Shown here piece by piece: positions 36,553 through 44,469 of a DNA stretch of 58,806 nt. This DNA is from JAFGED01 sp964551295 (GTDB taxonomy: Bacteria; Chloroflexota; Anaerolineae; B4-G1). The stretch is taken from NCBI GenBank assembly GCA_964551295.1, contig CAZKDJ010000006.1:1-58806 (forward strand). Reading direction: 5' to 3'. The stretch's first letter is position 1. Each line of letters begins with the position of its first letter. A program made the translations under genes and the position numbers. A model generated the notes under the pieces. The model did not search any database. It was not told the origin of the DNA and saw only the letters and a program-made list of their open reading frames with translations.

Positions 36553-37803
36553 ATGGCCAGGCATATTGCAACAGCAGCGTCCGTCGTTGTCCTGCTAGTA
36601 ATGCTGCTCACGTCATGCTGTAAAGAACCACTGCCCTCCGGCGGACCGCCGGAGCCCACGTTTGCCCTCCCCACCACGAAAGGTGGACTCGAAGGACACA
36701 TTCTCCGCGTGACAAACCTGGACGCCGAAGGGCCTGGCTCGCTGCGCGCCGCACTGGAGGCACAGGGCCCGCGCCTCGTCGTCTTTGAAGTCGGTGGGGT
36801 GATCGATTTGGAGCAGAGCACGCTGGTCATCGAAGAGCCCTTCGTCACCATCGCCGGGCAGACCGCGCCATCGCCGGGCATCACCCTCATCCGGGGGAGT
36901 GTCCTCATCACCACCCACGACGTCCTCGTGCAACACATCCACGTCCGTCCCGGAGACGCCGGGCAACCCCGGCGCAGCGGCTGGGAACCGGACGGCATCT
37001 CGACCTCCGGGACCGAGGCCTACAACATCGTCGTCGACCATTGCTCCATCACCTGGGCCGTGGACGAGAACCTCAGCGCCTCGGGCCCGCAGCACGAGGG
37101 CCGCGCGGGCACGTCACATACTATCACCTTCAGCAACAACATCATCGCCGAGGCGCTCGACGATGCCTCACATTCCGAGGGGCGCCACTCCAAGGGCACG
37201 CTGATCCACAACCACGTCTCCCAGATCGCCATCGTCGGCAACCTTTACGCCCACAACGACGACCGCAACCCCTACTTCAAAGCCGATGCGACGGGCGTGA
37301 TCATCAACAACGTCATCTACAACCCCGGAGAGGTAGCCATCTCGCTGGACTATGATCCCCAAGAATACGAGGGACAAACTGAAGAACCGAAACCCGCCCG
37401 CTTGAGTATTGTCGGCAACGTGCTATTATACGGGCGCGATACACCGTTCTACCTGGCCATGGTCTCCGGAGTTGGAGAGGCTTATCTGGAGGACAACCTG
37501 GCCCTCAAACGCAACGACCGGCTGGCGGCGCTGACCCGCAGGGAACTAACCATCACCGGCACCAAGCCCATCTGGGTCCAGGGCGTGGACATTTTGCCTG
37601 CCGAGGAGGTGCTCGACCACGTGTTGCGCAACGCGGGCACCCGCCCCTGGGATCGCGACGCCATCGACGCCTGCATCGTGCAATCCGTCCGCGATGACAC
37701 CGGGCGCATCATCGATAGCCAAGATGACGTGGGCGGATCCCAGAGACGCCCACGACCTACCGCGCGCTGGACATTCCTCAGACAAATATCGAGGTGTGGT
37801 TGA
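36553..37803 (+). CDS. Pectate-lyase-like secreted lipoprotein (3' frameshift)
   Basis: Start ATG 36553 with GAGGAGG upstream. A signal peptide ends in a lipobox-like LTSCC. The body is a right-handed beta-helix of the pectate lyase superfamily: GSLRAALEAQGPRLVVFEVGG, ITLIRGSVLITTHDVLVQHIHVRPGD, NIVVDHCSITWAVDENLS, HSKGTLIHNH, NLYAHNDDRNPYF. The family C-terminus (DSQDDVGG then YP-ETPTTYRAL) is broken near 37738-37745: the next frame reads ETPTTYRALDIPQT and stops at 37832. The annotated frame ends instead in an unrelated tail of about 20 residues. Either a real 3' mutation or a sequencing error; the catalytic body is intact. Confidence 0.8.
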   Translation: MARHIATAASVVVLLVMLLTSCCKEPLPSGGPPEPTFALPTTKGGLEGHILRVTNLDAEGPGSLRAALEAQGPRLVVFEVGGVIDLEQSTLVIEEPFVTIAGQTAPSPGITLIRGSVLITTHDVLVQHIHVRPGDAGQPRRSGWEPDGISTSGTEAYNIVVDHCSITWAVDENLSASGPQHEGRAGTSHTITFSNNIIAEALDDASHSEGRHSKGTLIHNHVSQIAIVGNLYAHNDDRNPYFKADATGVIINNVIYNPGEVAISLDYDPQEYEGQTEEPKPARLSIVGNVLLYGRDTPFYLAMVSGVGEAYLEDNLALKRNDRLAALTRRELTITGTKPIWVQGVDILPAEEVLDHVLRNAGTRPWDRDAIDACIVQSVRDDTGRIIDSQDDVGGSQRRPRPTARWTFLRQISRCG

Positions 37804-37878
37804 CGACGTTTGTCCAAGACGTTGAGAAGTAACGTACGAGCAAAGACAATAAGGCAAGGAAAAGACTGTTAGGAAAAA

Positions 37879-38562
37879 ATGTCAAAAACGAAGCACGTCA
37901 CGACCCTCGGATTTTGGTCGGCCATCGCGGCAGCCGTGCTGACCGTCGCCTTTGCCATCCTGTCCATCGCTTTCACGCCGGAAGAATGGAGCGACATAGC
38001 ATCGTACGCCAATTCGTTCGCGTCGATCCAGATGGCCTCGTTCATCCCCGTCCTATTCCTGGCCCCAACGATGGTCCTGCTAATGGTCTGCATTCACTAT
38101 CGCGCCACTGAGGACAAAAGAGTCCTCAGCCTCACCGCTGTCGCCTTTACCACCATTTATGCCACCCTGATCTGCACCAACTACTACCTGCAACTGTTCG
38201 TCGTCCGCTTGAACATCTTGAACAGAGACCTCGAAAGCCTATCGATCCTGGCCATGCCCAACCTGCGCTCGGTATTCTTCGCCTTCGAGGCCATCGGATA
38301 CGCGTTTCTCAGTTTAGCCACTCTCGTGATTACCCCGATCTTTACAGAAGGAACATTGGAAAACTGGATTCGCTGGCTGCTTATCATCACCGGCGCGCTG
38401 GGGCTGTTCGGCGTTGTCGTGGCCCCCTTTGACCAACCCATGCTCATCTTCGCCGGGCTGGGGCTGTGGAGCTTGCTTTTCCCCATCGCGATGGTGCTGA
38501 TCGGTCTATTTTTCAGAGGAACTCGAGGAAATACAGAAACCCAATCAAATTTGAGGAGATGA
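37879..38562 (+). CDS. Six-helix integral membrane protein, unknown function
   Basis: 227 aa, start ATG 37879. Six hydrophobic segments are clear, at about residues 10-32, 50-72, 84-105, 135-155, 163-185 and 190-212. The short loops and lack of charged residues in the helices resemble DUF4386-like proteins (tentative). It is followed at 3 nt by the FAD oxidoreductase with an intervening GAGGAG, so the two are co-expressed. No catalytic motif is seen. Confidence 0.7.
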   Translation: MSKTKHVTTLGFWSAIAAAVLTVAFAILSIAFTPEEWSDIASYANSFASIQMASFIPVLFLAPTMVLLMVCIHYRATEDKRVLSLTAVAFTTIYATLICTNYYLQLFVVRLNILNRDLESLSILAMPNLRSVFFAFEAIGYAFLSLATLVITPIFTEGTLENWIRWLLIITGALGLFGVVVAPFDQPMLIFAGLGLWSLLFPIAMVLIGLFFRGTRGNTETQSNLRR

Positions 38563-38565
38563 AAC

Positions 38566-40080
38566 ATGTCCAAATCAATCATCATCATCGGCGCCGGCAT
38601 CGCCGGCCTTTCGGCCGGCTGCTACGGTCAGATGAACGGCTACGAGACCCAGATCTTTGAGCTGCACGATAAACCCGGCGGGCTGTGCACCGCCTGGAAG
38701 CGCCACGGACGCGGCGCGTCCGCCGGGTACACCTTCGACGGCTGCATCCACTGGCTGGTGGGCTCCAAGCAGGGAAGCCCGATGAACGCCATCTGGCAGG
38801 AACTCGGCGCGGCGCAGGACCGCCAAATGGTGAACCACGACGAGTTCATGCGCTACAAGGGGCCGGAGGGCAAGGATTTCGTGCTCTACACCAACGTGGA
38901 CCAGTTGGAGCAGCACATGAAGCAACTCGCGCCCGCTGACGCACGGGTCAGCACCGCGTTTTGCAACGCCATCCGCCGCATGACTGTGTTGGGCCAGATG
39001 GGCGATGCAAGTGGATTATTGGAAAGAATCAAGATGATCCTCAAGATGATCCCCTTTGGGCTCACCATGGCCCGCTACCGCAAAACCACGGTAAAAGACT
39101 TTGCCCTGCGCTTCAGCGACCCATTTCTACGCCATGCGTTTGCAGCCGCCTTTGGCATGGAAATGTCCGACTTTCCCATCATCGGGCTGATGATAACGCT
39201 GGCGTGGATGCACAATAAAGACGCAGGCTATCCTATCGGTGGATCGCTGGAGTTTGCGCGTGCCATCGAGAAACGCTACCTCGACCTGGGCGGCGAAATC
39301 CACTACAAGTCGCGGGTGGAAAAGATTCTCACAGAGAACGAAAAGGCCGTGGGCATCCGCCTGACCAATGGAACTGAACACCGGGCCGACGTCATCATCT
39401 CCGCCGCCGATGGCCACGCCACCATCTTTGACATGCTCGAAGGCCAGTACTTCAACGACACCATCAAAAACTACTATGAAACCTGGCCCATCTTCCAGCC
39501 GATCATCCAGGTATCGTTGGGGATTGCACGCGATCTCTCGCAGGAACCACACTCGCCCATCTACACGCTTGCGCAGCCGATCAGGATCGCCGAAAAGAAA
39601 CGCTCGCTGCTCACCATGCGGCATTTCTGCTACGACCCCACGATGGCCCCGGAGGGCAAGTCGGCCATTGTGACGATGTTTGTGTCCAACTATGATTACT
39701 GGAAGGCACTGGCAGAGGATCACGAGCGTTATGAAGCGGAAAAGAAGGACATTGCCATCAAGGTCATCGAGCAGTTGGAGCAGCATTACCCCGGTATCAC
39801 CGACCAGGTCGAGGTGGTGGACGTGGCGACGCCGCTAACCTACGAGCGCTACACAGGCAACTGGCAGGGCTCGATGGAGGGCTGGATGCTCACGACCGAG
39901 ACGATGGGCCAGGCGTTTGGTAAAGGGATGGACAAGACCCTGCCCGGCCTGGAGAACTTTTACATGGTCGGGCAGTGGGTTGAGCCAGGCGGCGGCCTGC
40001 CCCCAGCGGCAGAGTCCGGGCGAAAGGTGATCAAGATGATCTGCAAGCAGGACGGCAAAGAGTTCCAGGCAATTACCTAA
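38566..40080 (+). CDS. CrtI-like FAD-dependent oxidoreductase
   Basis: 504 aa, ATG preceded by GAGGAG. The N-terminal dinucleotide-binding motif is IIIIGAGIAGLSAGCYGQMNG, followed by FELHDKPGGLCTAWKRHG. The C-terminus has the phytoene-desaturase-type FAD motif MVGQWVEPGGGLPPAAESGRKV. The family includes carotenoid desaturases, retinol saturases and all-trans-retinol dehydrogenases acting on hydrophobic polyenes; without other carotenoid genes nearby the substrate is unknown. The stop is immediately followed by a long REP-like hairpin that can terminate transcription. Confidence 0.9.
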   Translation: MSKSIIIIGAGIAGLSAGCYGQMNGYETQIFELHDKPGGLCTAWKRHGRGASAGYTFDGCIHWLVGSKQGSPMNAIWQELGAAQDRQMVNHDEFMRYKGPEGKDFVLYTNVDQLEQHMKQLAPADARVSTAFCNAIRRMTVLGQMGDASGLLERIKMILKMIPFGLTMARYRKTTVKDFALRFSDPFLRHAFAAAFGMEMSDFPIIGLMITLAWMHNKDAGYPIGGSLEFARAIEKRYLDLGGEIHYKSRVEKILTENEKAVGIRLTNGTEHRADVIISAADGHATIFDMLEGQYFNDTIKNYYETWPIFQPIIQVSLGIARDLSQEPHSPIYTLAQPIRIAEKKRSLLTMRHFCYDPTMAPEGKSAIVTMFVSNYDYWKALAEDHERYEAEKKDIAIKVIEQLEQHYPGITDQVEVVDVATPLTYERYTGNWQGSMEGWMLTTETMGQAFGKGMDKTLPGLENFYMVGQWVEPGGGLPPAAESGRKVIKMICKQDGKEFQAIT

Positions 40081-40115
40081 AAGACCTCCGAGGTTTCTAA
40101 AACCTCGGAGGTCTT
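40081..40115. repeat. REP-like palindrome R1 (also a terminator)
   Basis: Perfect 16-bp stem (arms 40081-40096 and 40100-40115) with a 3-nt loop, core CCTCCGAGG. It starts on the base after the FAD oxidoreductase stop. A- and T-rich flanks on both sides make it suitable as a bidirectional terminator. Confidence 0.9.
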
Positions 40116-40124
40116 TGTTCGTTT

Positions 40125-40664
40125 GTGCAAGCCCCTGCGTTGGGATATAATCGGGCTGTCATACGACAGTTCGTAGATGATTTCCGAGTAGACTATGGCA
40201 GGGACAAGCGTATCTTGCACCAACATCACGAAACTGAATTGCAGCGGACTGCTTTGCGCGAGGGAGATTTGCTTGTTACTATCAAAGGACGTATCGGCAA
40301 TGCGGCGGTAGTATCACACCTGCCCGGCCAGGCGAATATCAATCAGGATGTTGCTTTGCTGCGCCTGAAAGAAGCCTATCACCCGTACTATGTGGCGGCG
40401 TTTTTGAACTCGGAAGCAGGCAAGTTGCTCACAGAACAGATATGCACCGGGCAAATCAATCCTTTCCTGGGATTGGGTAATCTCAAGCAAGTACCGGTAC
40501 CGGTTTTTGAGCCGGAACGGATGAGTGAGATTGGGAACAAAGTGAAAGAGCGGGTGGAGACGGCTTACCAGGCTGAACAGGAAGCCCATCGCCTGCTGGA
40601 GAAGGCCAAGCAGCGGGTGGAGGAGATGGTGTTGGGAGACGACACCCAGACCTCGGAGGTCTGA
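40125..40664 (+). pseudogene. Remnant of a type I restriction specificity (HsdS-like) gene
   Basis: The frame opens with GTG 40125, but homology-like sequence starts only near 40206. From there it reads REGDLLVTIKGRIGNAAVV, ANINQDVALLRLK, YYVAAFLNSEAGKLL and QINPFLGLGNLKQVPVPVFEP, the second half of an HsdS-like target-recognition domain, ending in a coiled helix (EQEAHRLLEKAKQRVEEM). The last codons (QTSEV, stop) are supplied by REP element R2. At 179 aa it is far shorter than a normal HsdS (about 400 aa) and no hsdM/hsdR is nearby. It is probably a relic. Confidence 0.6.
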
Positions 40665-40680
40665 CAGACCTCCGAGGTCT
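40647..40680. repeat. REP-like palindrome pair R2
   Basis: AGACCTCGGAGGTCT (40648-40662) and its inverse AGACCTCCGAGGTCT (40666-40680) with a 3-nt loop; each arm is itself palindromic around one central base. The first arm supplies the last codons of the HsdS-like remnant. Confidence 0.9.
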
Positions 40681-40705
40681 AGGACGACAGCAAAAGGAGG
40701 GAACT

Positions 40706-41314
40706 ATGCCACGACGTGATGTTGTCTTGTGTCCGGGCGAATACTATCACCTGTACAACCGCGGCCACAACCGGGAACGCATCTTTTACGAGCGCGAGAA
40801 TTTCCTCTTCTTCCTACGACGGATGCGCAAACACCTCGTTCCCGTCCTCGATGTTGTGGCATACTGTTTGATGTACACGCATTATCACCTGTTGGTGCGG
40901 GTTAAGGATCAGAATCAGACCTCCGAGGTCTGGCAGACCTCGGAGGTCTCAACGACGGTCTCAACTGCGATGATGCGCTTCTCGGTCTCTTACACCAAGG
41001 CGATGAACAAGCGATACGGCCGCGTGGGCGCGCTGTTCCAGGGCGCTTTCCAGGCCAAACACGTGGATGACGACAAGTACCTGGTACATCTGGCCCGCTA
41101 CATCCATCTCAATCCCGTGATGTCTGGGCTTGTGGAACGACCGGAAGCGTGGGAGTTCTCCAGTTACCGGGAGTACGTCGGGCTGCGCGAGGGCACGCTG
41201 CCCCACCCGGAGATCGTGCTGTCCCAGTTCCCGTCGCCGGAGGCGTACCGTGAGTTTGCCGGGCACTATACCGCCGACGAACGAGCAGAGATCGCCGGCC
41301 TGTTGTTCGATTAG
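40706..41314 (+). CDS. REP-associated tyrosine transposase (RAYT)
   Basis: 202 aa, start ATG 40706 with AAGGAGG upstream. This is a Y1/HUH nuclease of the IS200-related RAYT group: HUH residues His59 and His61 in YTHYHLLVRV, a helix with RVGALFQGAFQAK, and probable catalytic Tyr132 in ARYIHLNPVMSGLV. These enzymes cut single-stranded REP palindromes and are thought to spread them. Four REP-like elements lie within 1.3 kb, one of them inside this gene (codons 71-81, QTSEVWQTSEV). The frame stays open across it, in the loop right after the HUH motif, so activity may be kept. Confidence 0.92.
   Translation: MPRRDVVLCPGEYYHLYNRGHNRERIFYERENFLFFLRRMRKHLVPVLDVVAYCLMYTHYHLLVRVKDQNQTSEVWQTSEVSTTVSTAMMRFSVSYTKAMNKRYGRVGALFQGAFQAKHVDDDKYLVHLARYIHLNPVMSGLVERPEAWEFSSYREYVGLREGTLPHPEIVLSQFPSPEAYREFAGHYTADERAEIAGLLFD
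40917..40949. repeat. REP-like palindrome pair R3, inside the RAYT gene
   Basis: AGACCTCCGAGGTCT (40917-40931) and AGACCTCGGAGGTCT (40935-40949) with a 3-nt loop. It is in frame and encodes QTSEVWQTSEV. Confidence 0.9.
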
Positions 41315-41325
41315 TCGATCACTCC

Positions 41326-41375
41326 AGACCTCCGAGGTTGTGCGACCTTCGGTCGCCTAGAAACCTCGGAGGTCT
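41326..41375. repeat. REP-like composite element R4
   Basis: Outer 14-nt arms (41326-41339 and 41362-41375, core CCTCCGAGG) enclose a second hairpin, GCGACC/GGTCGC (41342-41347 and 41351-41356). The nested layout resembles a composite REP unit, 12 nt after the RAYT stop. Confidence 0.85.
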
Positions 41376-41524
41376 ACCAGACGGCCGGGCGCGAAAGCTC
41401 CTGAGAACGCCCGCCTGGCGCCCCCCAAACAACATCACCGCGTTGAGGACAGGAGCGACTTTTTTCCCTCCTCGTCCGTTCACCACTCCTTGTCACGCAA
41501 TCAATCCCAATTTTGTCCGAAACC

Positions 41525-41577
41525 TTGTGCATTTTCAAATTCACGGTATAATGCAAGCAAGTAATTACTTGCTTGCA
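41525..41577 (+). promoter_or_regulatory. Promoter with a 26-bp palindromic operator (TetR-type)
   Basis: TTGTGC (41525-41530) and a perfect TATAAT (41547-41552) are 16 nt apart. Directly downstream, 41552-41577 is a perfect 26-bp palindrome centred on AAGTAATTACTT. A repressor there would block RNA polymerase. The TetR-family gene of the same operon is the obvious candidate. Confidence 0.8.
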
Positions 41578-41590
41578 AAAGGAAATGAAC

Positions 41591-42835
41591 GTGAAACGCA
41601 TTCTCTTTTCCATCGGCATAAACGCCGTCGAGGCGCTGGGCACCGTCACGCGGATGGTCGCCATCGCCGACGAGGTCAGGAAAATTGCCCCGGACGCAGA
41701 AATCCTTTTCCGCGCCGCCGGCGCCGAAGCGGATCACGTCGCCAGGCACGGATACGCTTTCGTAACGGGATACAAACCAAACATGTTCGGCCTTCCCGGC
41801 TGGTTTTGGAAACTCGCGGGCATCATCCAGGGAGAATGGAATGGGACAGTGCCGCCGATCAAGAATCTGGAAAGCGTCATCCGCATGAAGGGCGTTTTCA
41901 CGCACGCATACGTCAATACATCCTACACCGAATGGGAAGACCTTGTAGAATCCTTCAGGCCGGACGTCATCGTGAGCGAGTTCGACCTGCTCGTCCCGAT
42001 CGTGGCACGGAAGCACGGGATACCGCTTTTTTCGACCTTTGGCTTTGTGGGCGACCCTTCCTTCTATTCTGAGCTCTTCTATGATAAACCCCACCCGGAC
42101 AGGCGCCTGCACCGGCATTACAACCATCTCCTGCGGCGTCTGAACCTGCCAGAAGTGTCGAACAGTCTCGAGCTTTTCGGAGGCTACGGACATTCGGAGA
42201 GACTCATTCCCTCCATCCCCGCGCTGGAGGACGTTCCGCAAAACGCCAGGAACCACTTTGTCGGCAGCATCGTCCCCGAAGGATTCTCAGGCCGACCCTG
42301 GACGTGGGAGAAGAAACGCCCTCTGGTCTACGTGTATTTGAGCATCGGGCAGATCACGGCGCAACTGGCCGAAACGGTCCTGATTGATGCATTTGCAGAG
42401 TCGGATTTCGACGTTTTCCTGGCGGGTGCGGGGCATTCCTATTTCGAGAAAAAAGGAGAGTACCAGATTGGAAACGTCCATTTCCATCGCTACCTCCCAT
42501 CGGACGAGGTGCTGAAACAGGCCGACGTCGCCATTCACCACGGCGGGCAAAACACCACCCTCCAGTGCATCGAGGCTCAAGTTCCGTCGCTGATCTTTCC
42601 CGGGAAGCACTTTGAGCGGCACTATAACGCGAAAAAGGCCGCCGGGTTCGGCTGCGCGCACAACCTCAAAAACGACGACTTTACTGCGGAGAAACTGCGC
42701 GCCTACTGCCAGGAACTCGTCGAGAAACAAGGTCTCCGCGCAAACCTTGAAAGGCACAGCCGCGAAATCCGGGAACTGGGTGGAAGAAGAAAGGCGGCAG
42801 AGCTAGTCTTACAGGCAAGCCAAGGAGCAGAATAA
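41591..42835 (+). CDS. UGT-type (GT1/MurG-like) glycosyltransferase
   Basis: 414 aa from GTG 41591 (AAGGA 8 nt upstream); an ATG two codons earlier has too short a spacing. The N-terminus MKRILFSIGINAVEALG and the C-terminal donor-site segment IHHGGQNTTLQCIEAQVPSLIFPGKHFERHYNAKKA fit a GT-B fold, nucleotide-sugar-dependent transferase. Gly-rich loops of the acceptor domain (GTVTRMVAIADEVRKIAPDAE) precede. The acceptor could be a lipid or natural product. The stop and the TetR ATG overlap in TAATG, so the regulator is translated with the enzyme. Confidence 0.82.
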   Translation: MKRILFSIGINAVEALGTVTRMVAIADEVRKIAPDAEILFRAAGAEADHVARHGYAFVTGYKPNMFGLPGWFWKLAGIIQGEWNGTVPPIKNLESVIRMKGVFTHAYVNTSYTEWEDLVESFRPDVIVSEFDLLVPIVARKHGIPLFSTFGFVGDPSFYSELFYDKPHPDRRLHRHYNHLLRRLNLPEVSNSLELFGGYGHSERLIPSIPALEDVPQNARNHFVGSIVPEGFSGRPWTWEKKRPLVYVYLSIGQITAQLAETVLIDAFAESDFDVFLAGAGHSYFEKKGEYQIGNVHFHRYLPSDEVLKQADVAIHHGGQNTTLQCIEAQVPSLIFPGKHFERHYNAKKAAGFGCAHNLKNDDFTAEKLRAYCQELVEKQGLRANLERHSREIRELGGRRKAAELVLQASQGAE

Positions 42836-43446
42836 TGTCACCAGAAGAAGAAACCAGGCAACGCATCATCCAGGGCGCCGCACAGGCCTTTGCCCAAAAG
42901 GGCTACGATGGCGCGACGACGCGTGCCATTGCCCAGGCCGCTGGCGTCAACGAGGTCACCCTCTTTCGCCACTTTGGCAGCAAGAAGAACCTGTTTCTGG
43001 CGATGATCAGCCAGCGGTCGCCCTTGCGCAGCGTCAAAGAGGCACTGGAAAACCAACTCACGGGAGATTATCGCCAAGATCTGCTCACGATCGGCAATCA
43101 GTATATGACAACCATGCTCCAGCAGCGCAAAGAAATCCTGATGTCGCTCTGTGCAGCCGAGCAACTGCCGGAGATGCGGGAGGTAATCGCCCAGATGCCC
43201 GCTCAACTGCGCCAGGTGCTCGGCGAATGTCTCCAGCGACACATGGTAAGCGGTTCGGCGCGCGAGATAAACCCCCAGATAGCGGCTCAGGCATTCTTCG
43301 GCATGCTCTTTGCCTTCGCCATCAGCCAGGGGGTGTTGGAGGGTACGCCCGCCGCGCAGATTCCGCCGCAGGCAGTGGTAGAGCAATTCGTGGACATCTT
43401 TGTGCAGGGGACCACAAAATCACAGGAGGCATCAGTTGAGAATTAA
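42835..43446 (+). CDS. TetR/AcrR-family regulator
   Basis: 203 aa. The N-terminal HTH is typical: TRQRIIQGAAQAFAQKGYDGATTRAIAQAAGVNEVTLFRHFGSKKNLFLAMI. The C-terminal helical domain (residues 70-200) would bind an inducer. It overlaps the glycosyltransferase by 1 bp and the downstream membrane protein by 11 bp. The 26-bp palindrome at the operon promoter is a plausible autorepression site. Confidence 0.93.
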   Translation: MSPEEETRQRIIQGAAQAFAQKGYDGATTRAIAQAAGVNEVTLFRHFGSKKNLFLAMISQRSPLRSVKEALENQLTGDYRQDLLTIGNQYMTTMLQQRKEILMSLCAAEQLPEMREVIAQMPAQLRQVLGECLQRHMVSGSAREINPQIAAQAFFGMLFAFAISQGVLEGTPAAQIPPQAVVEQFVDIFVQGTTKSQEASVEN

Positions 43447-43924
43447 GCAAATCAAGCTAGAACACCTGGTCCTGGGCACGTTATTGGCCTACGTTACTGT
43501 ACACTTGGTCGAAGAATGGTGGTTCGGATTCCCCGCCTGGGCAGAAGTGCGATGGGGGATTCCAGGGTATACGGTGTTCAAGTGGCTGCTGCACAACGTC
43601 TACTTTGCCTTCTTCCTCGCCGCAGGGTACGTCGTCTATCGCATCAACCGAGACAAATTCCTATTCGCAGGCCTGGGCATCGTCATCTGGGGGCTGTTGA
43701 ACAGCATCAACCACATCGTTTTCACGATCATTTTCTTAGAGTACTCTCCTGGCCTGTTCACGGGATTGATCTTTGCGGCCTTTGCCGTCCTCGCGTACAG
43801 GCGCGTGCGCGAGATGGAGAGGCTATCGTGGAAAACGATGGTACCCTCTATCCTGGCCGGCCTGTTCTACTGGGGCGCGCCGATTGTGCTATTCATCACA
43901 GTGGACAAGATGTTGGGAATCTAG
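43436..43924 (+). CDS. HXXEE-domain membrane protein
   Basis: 162 aa from TTG 43436, preceded by AGGAGG 7-8 nt upstream and overlapping the tetR stop by 11 bp. The motif HLVEEWWFGFPAW near the N-terminus is the HxxEE signature. About five hydrophobic helices follow (TVFKWLLHNVYFAFFLAAGYV, FLFAGLGIVIWGLLN, LFTGLIFAAFAVLAY, MVPSILAGLFYWGAPIVLFI). HXXEE proteins are of unknown function. It is the third gene of the operon under the 26-bp palindrome. Confidence 0.82.
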   Translation: MRIKQIKLEHLVLGTLLAYVTVHLVEEWWFGFPAWAEVRWGIPGYTVFKWLLHNVYFAFFLAAGYVVYRINRDKFLFAGLGIVIWGLLNSINHIVFTIIFLEYSPGLFTGLIFAAFAVLAYRRVREMERLSWKTMVPSILAGLFYWGAPIVLFITVDKMLGI

Positions 43925-43946
43925 CCGCCTGACCGAGCCACCAGGC

Positions 43947-44282
43947 TCACCGTGCCGCCTTCATTTTCTCCTGCGCTCCCTCCAGGATCGGCTCCCCGTG
44001 ACTGACACACAGCGCCTCCGTGGGAAGAGCGACCAGCTTCCGCGCCGACTCCCGCGCCTGCATCACGTCCACAGAGACGACAGGAGGAGAGATCGGCAGC
44101 CCTTTCTTTGGACGGTCGTGGAAAAAGATGTCGCCGCAGAAAAGAATCTGCCGCTCCGGCTGGTAGAGGGCGATGCTTCCGGGCGTGTGACCCGGCACGT
44201 GGGCCACGCGCGGCCTCCCTCGACCAGATAGACGTTTGGCAAAACCTATCGCATCTCTCACCCCCACATCTTTTACACCCAA
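43947..44282 (-). pseudogene. C-terminal half of a metallo-beta-lactamase-fold hydrolase
   Basis: 111 aa. It contains VPGHTPGSIALY (metal-binding His of the central region), ILFCGDIFFHD and a C-terminal SHGEP, all features of the second half of MBL-fold hydrolases. The essential N-terminal HxHxDH motif and half of the fold are missing, and neither upstream frame supplies them. It is therefore a 5'-truncated gene. It converges on the HXXEE gene. Confidence 0.72.
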
Positions 44283-44363
44283 CGGAAGTATACAAAGTCA
44301 CGAGACGTGAAACGCGGCATCGCCTCCCAGAAAAGCGAGCAAGATTTGTACAAGCGCCCCGAT

Positions 44364-44393
44364 TTGCAAAATTTTTCCGCATCGTGGTAAAAT
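44364..44393 (+). promoter_or_regulatory. Promoter of the RpiR-family regulator
   Basis: TTGCAA (44364-44369), 18-nt spacer, TAAAAT (44388-44393); the regulator's ATG lies 77 nt downstream. Confidence 0.55.
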
Positions 44394-44469
44394 GACGTAC
44401 GCTTGACGCAGGATGAATGGATACGCACAGCACTGCGCAGCAGGCTGTACGCGGTTCAAGGAGATCGAG

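Noticed and set aside
40081..41375. Insertion sequence IS200/IS605
   Set aside because: No tnpB or subterminal hairpin ends; the transposase is RAYT-like and the flanking palindromes are REP-type.
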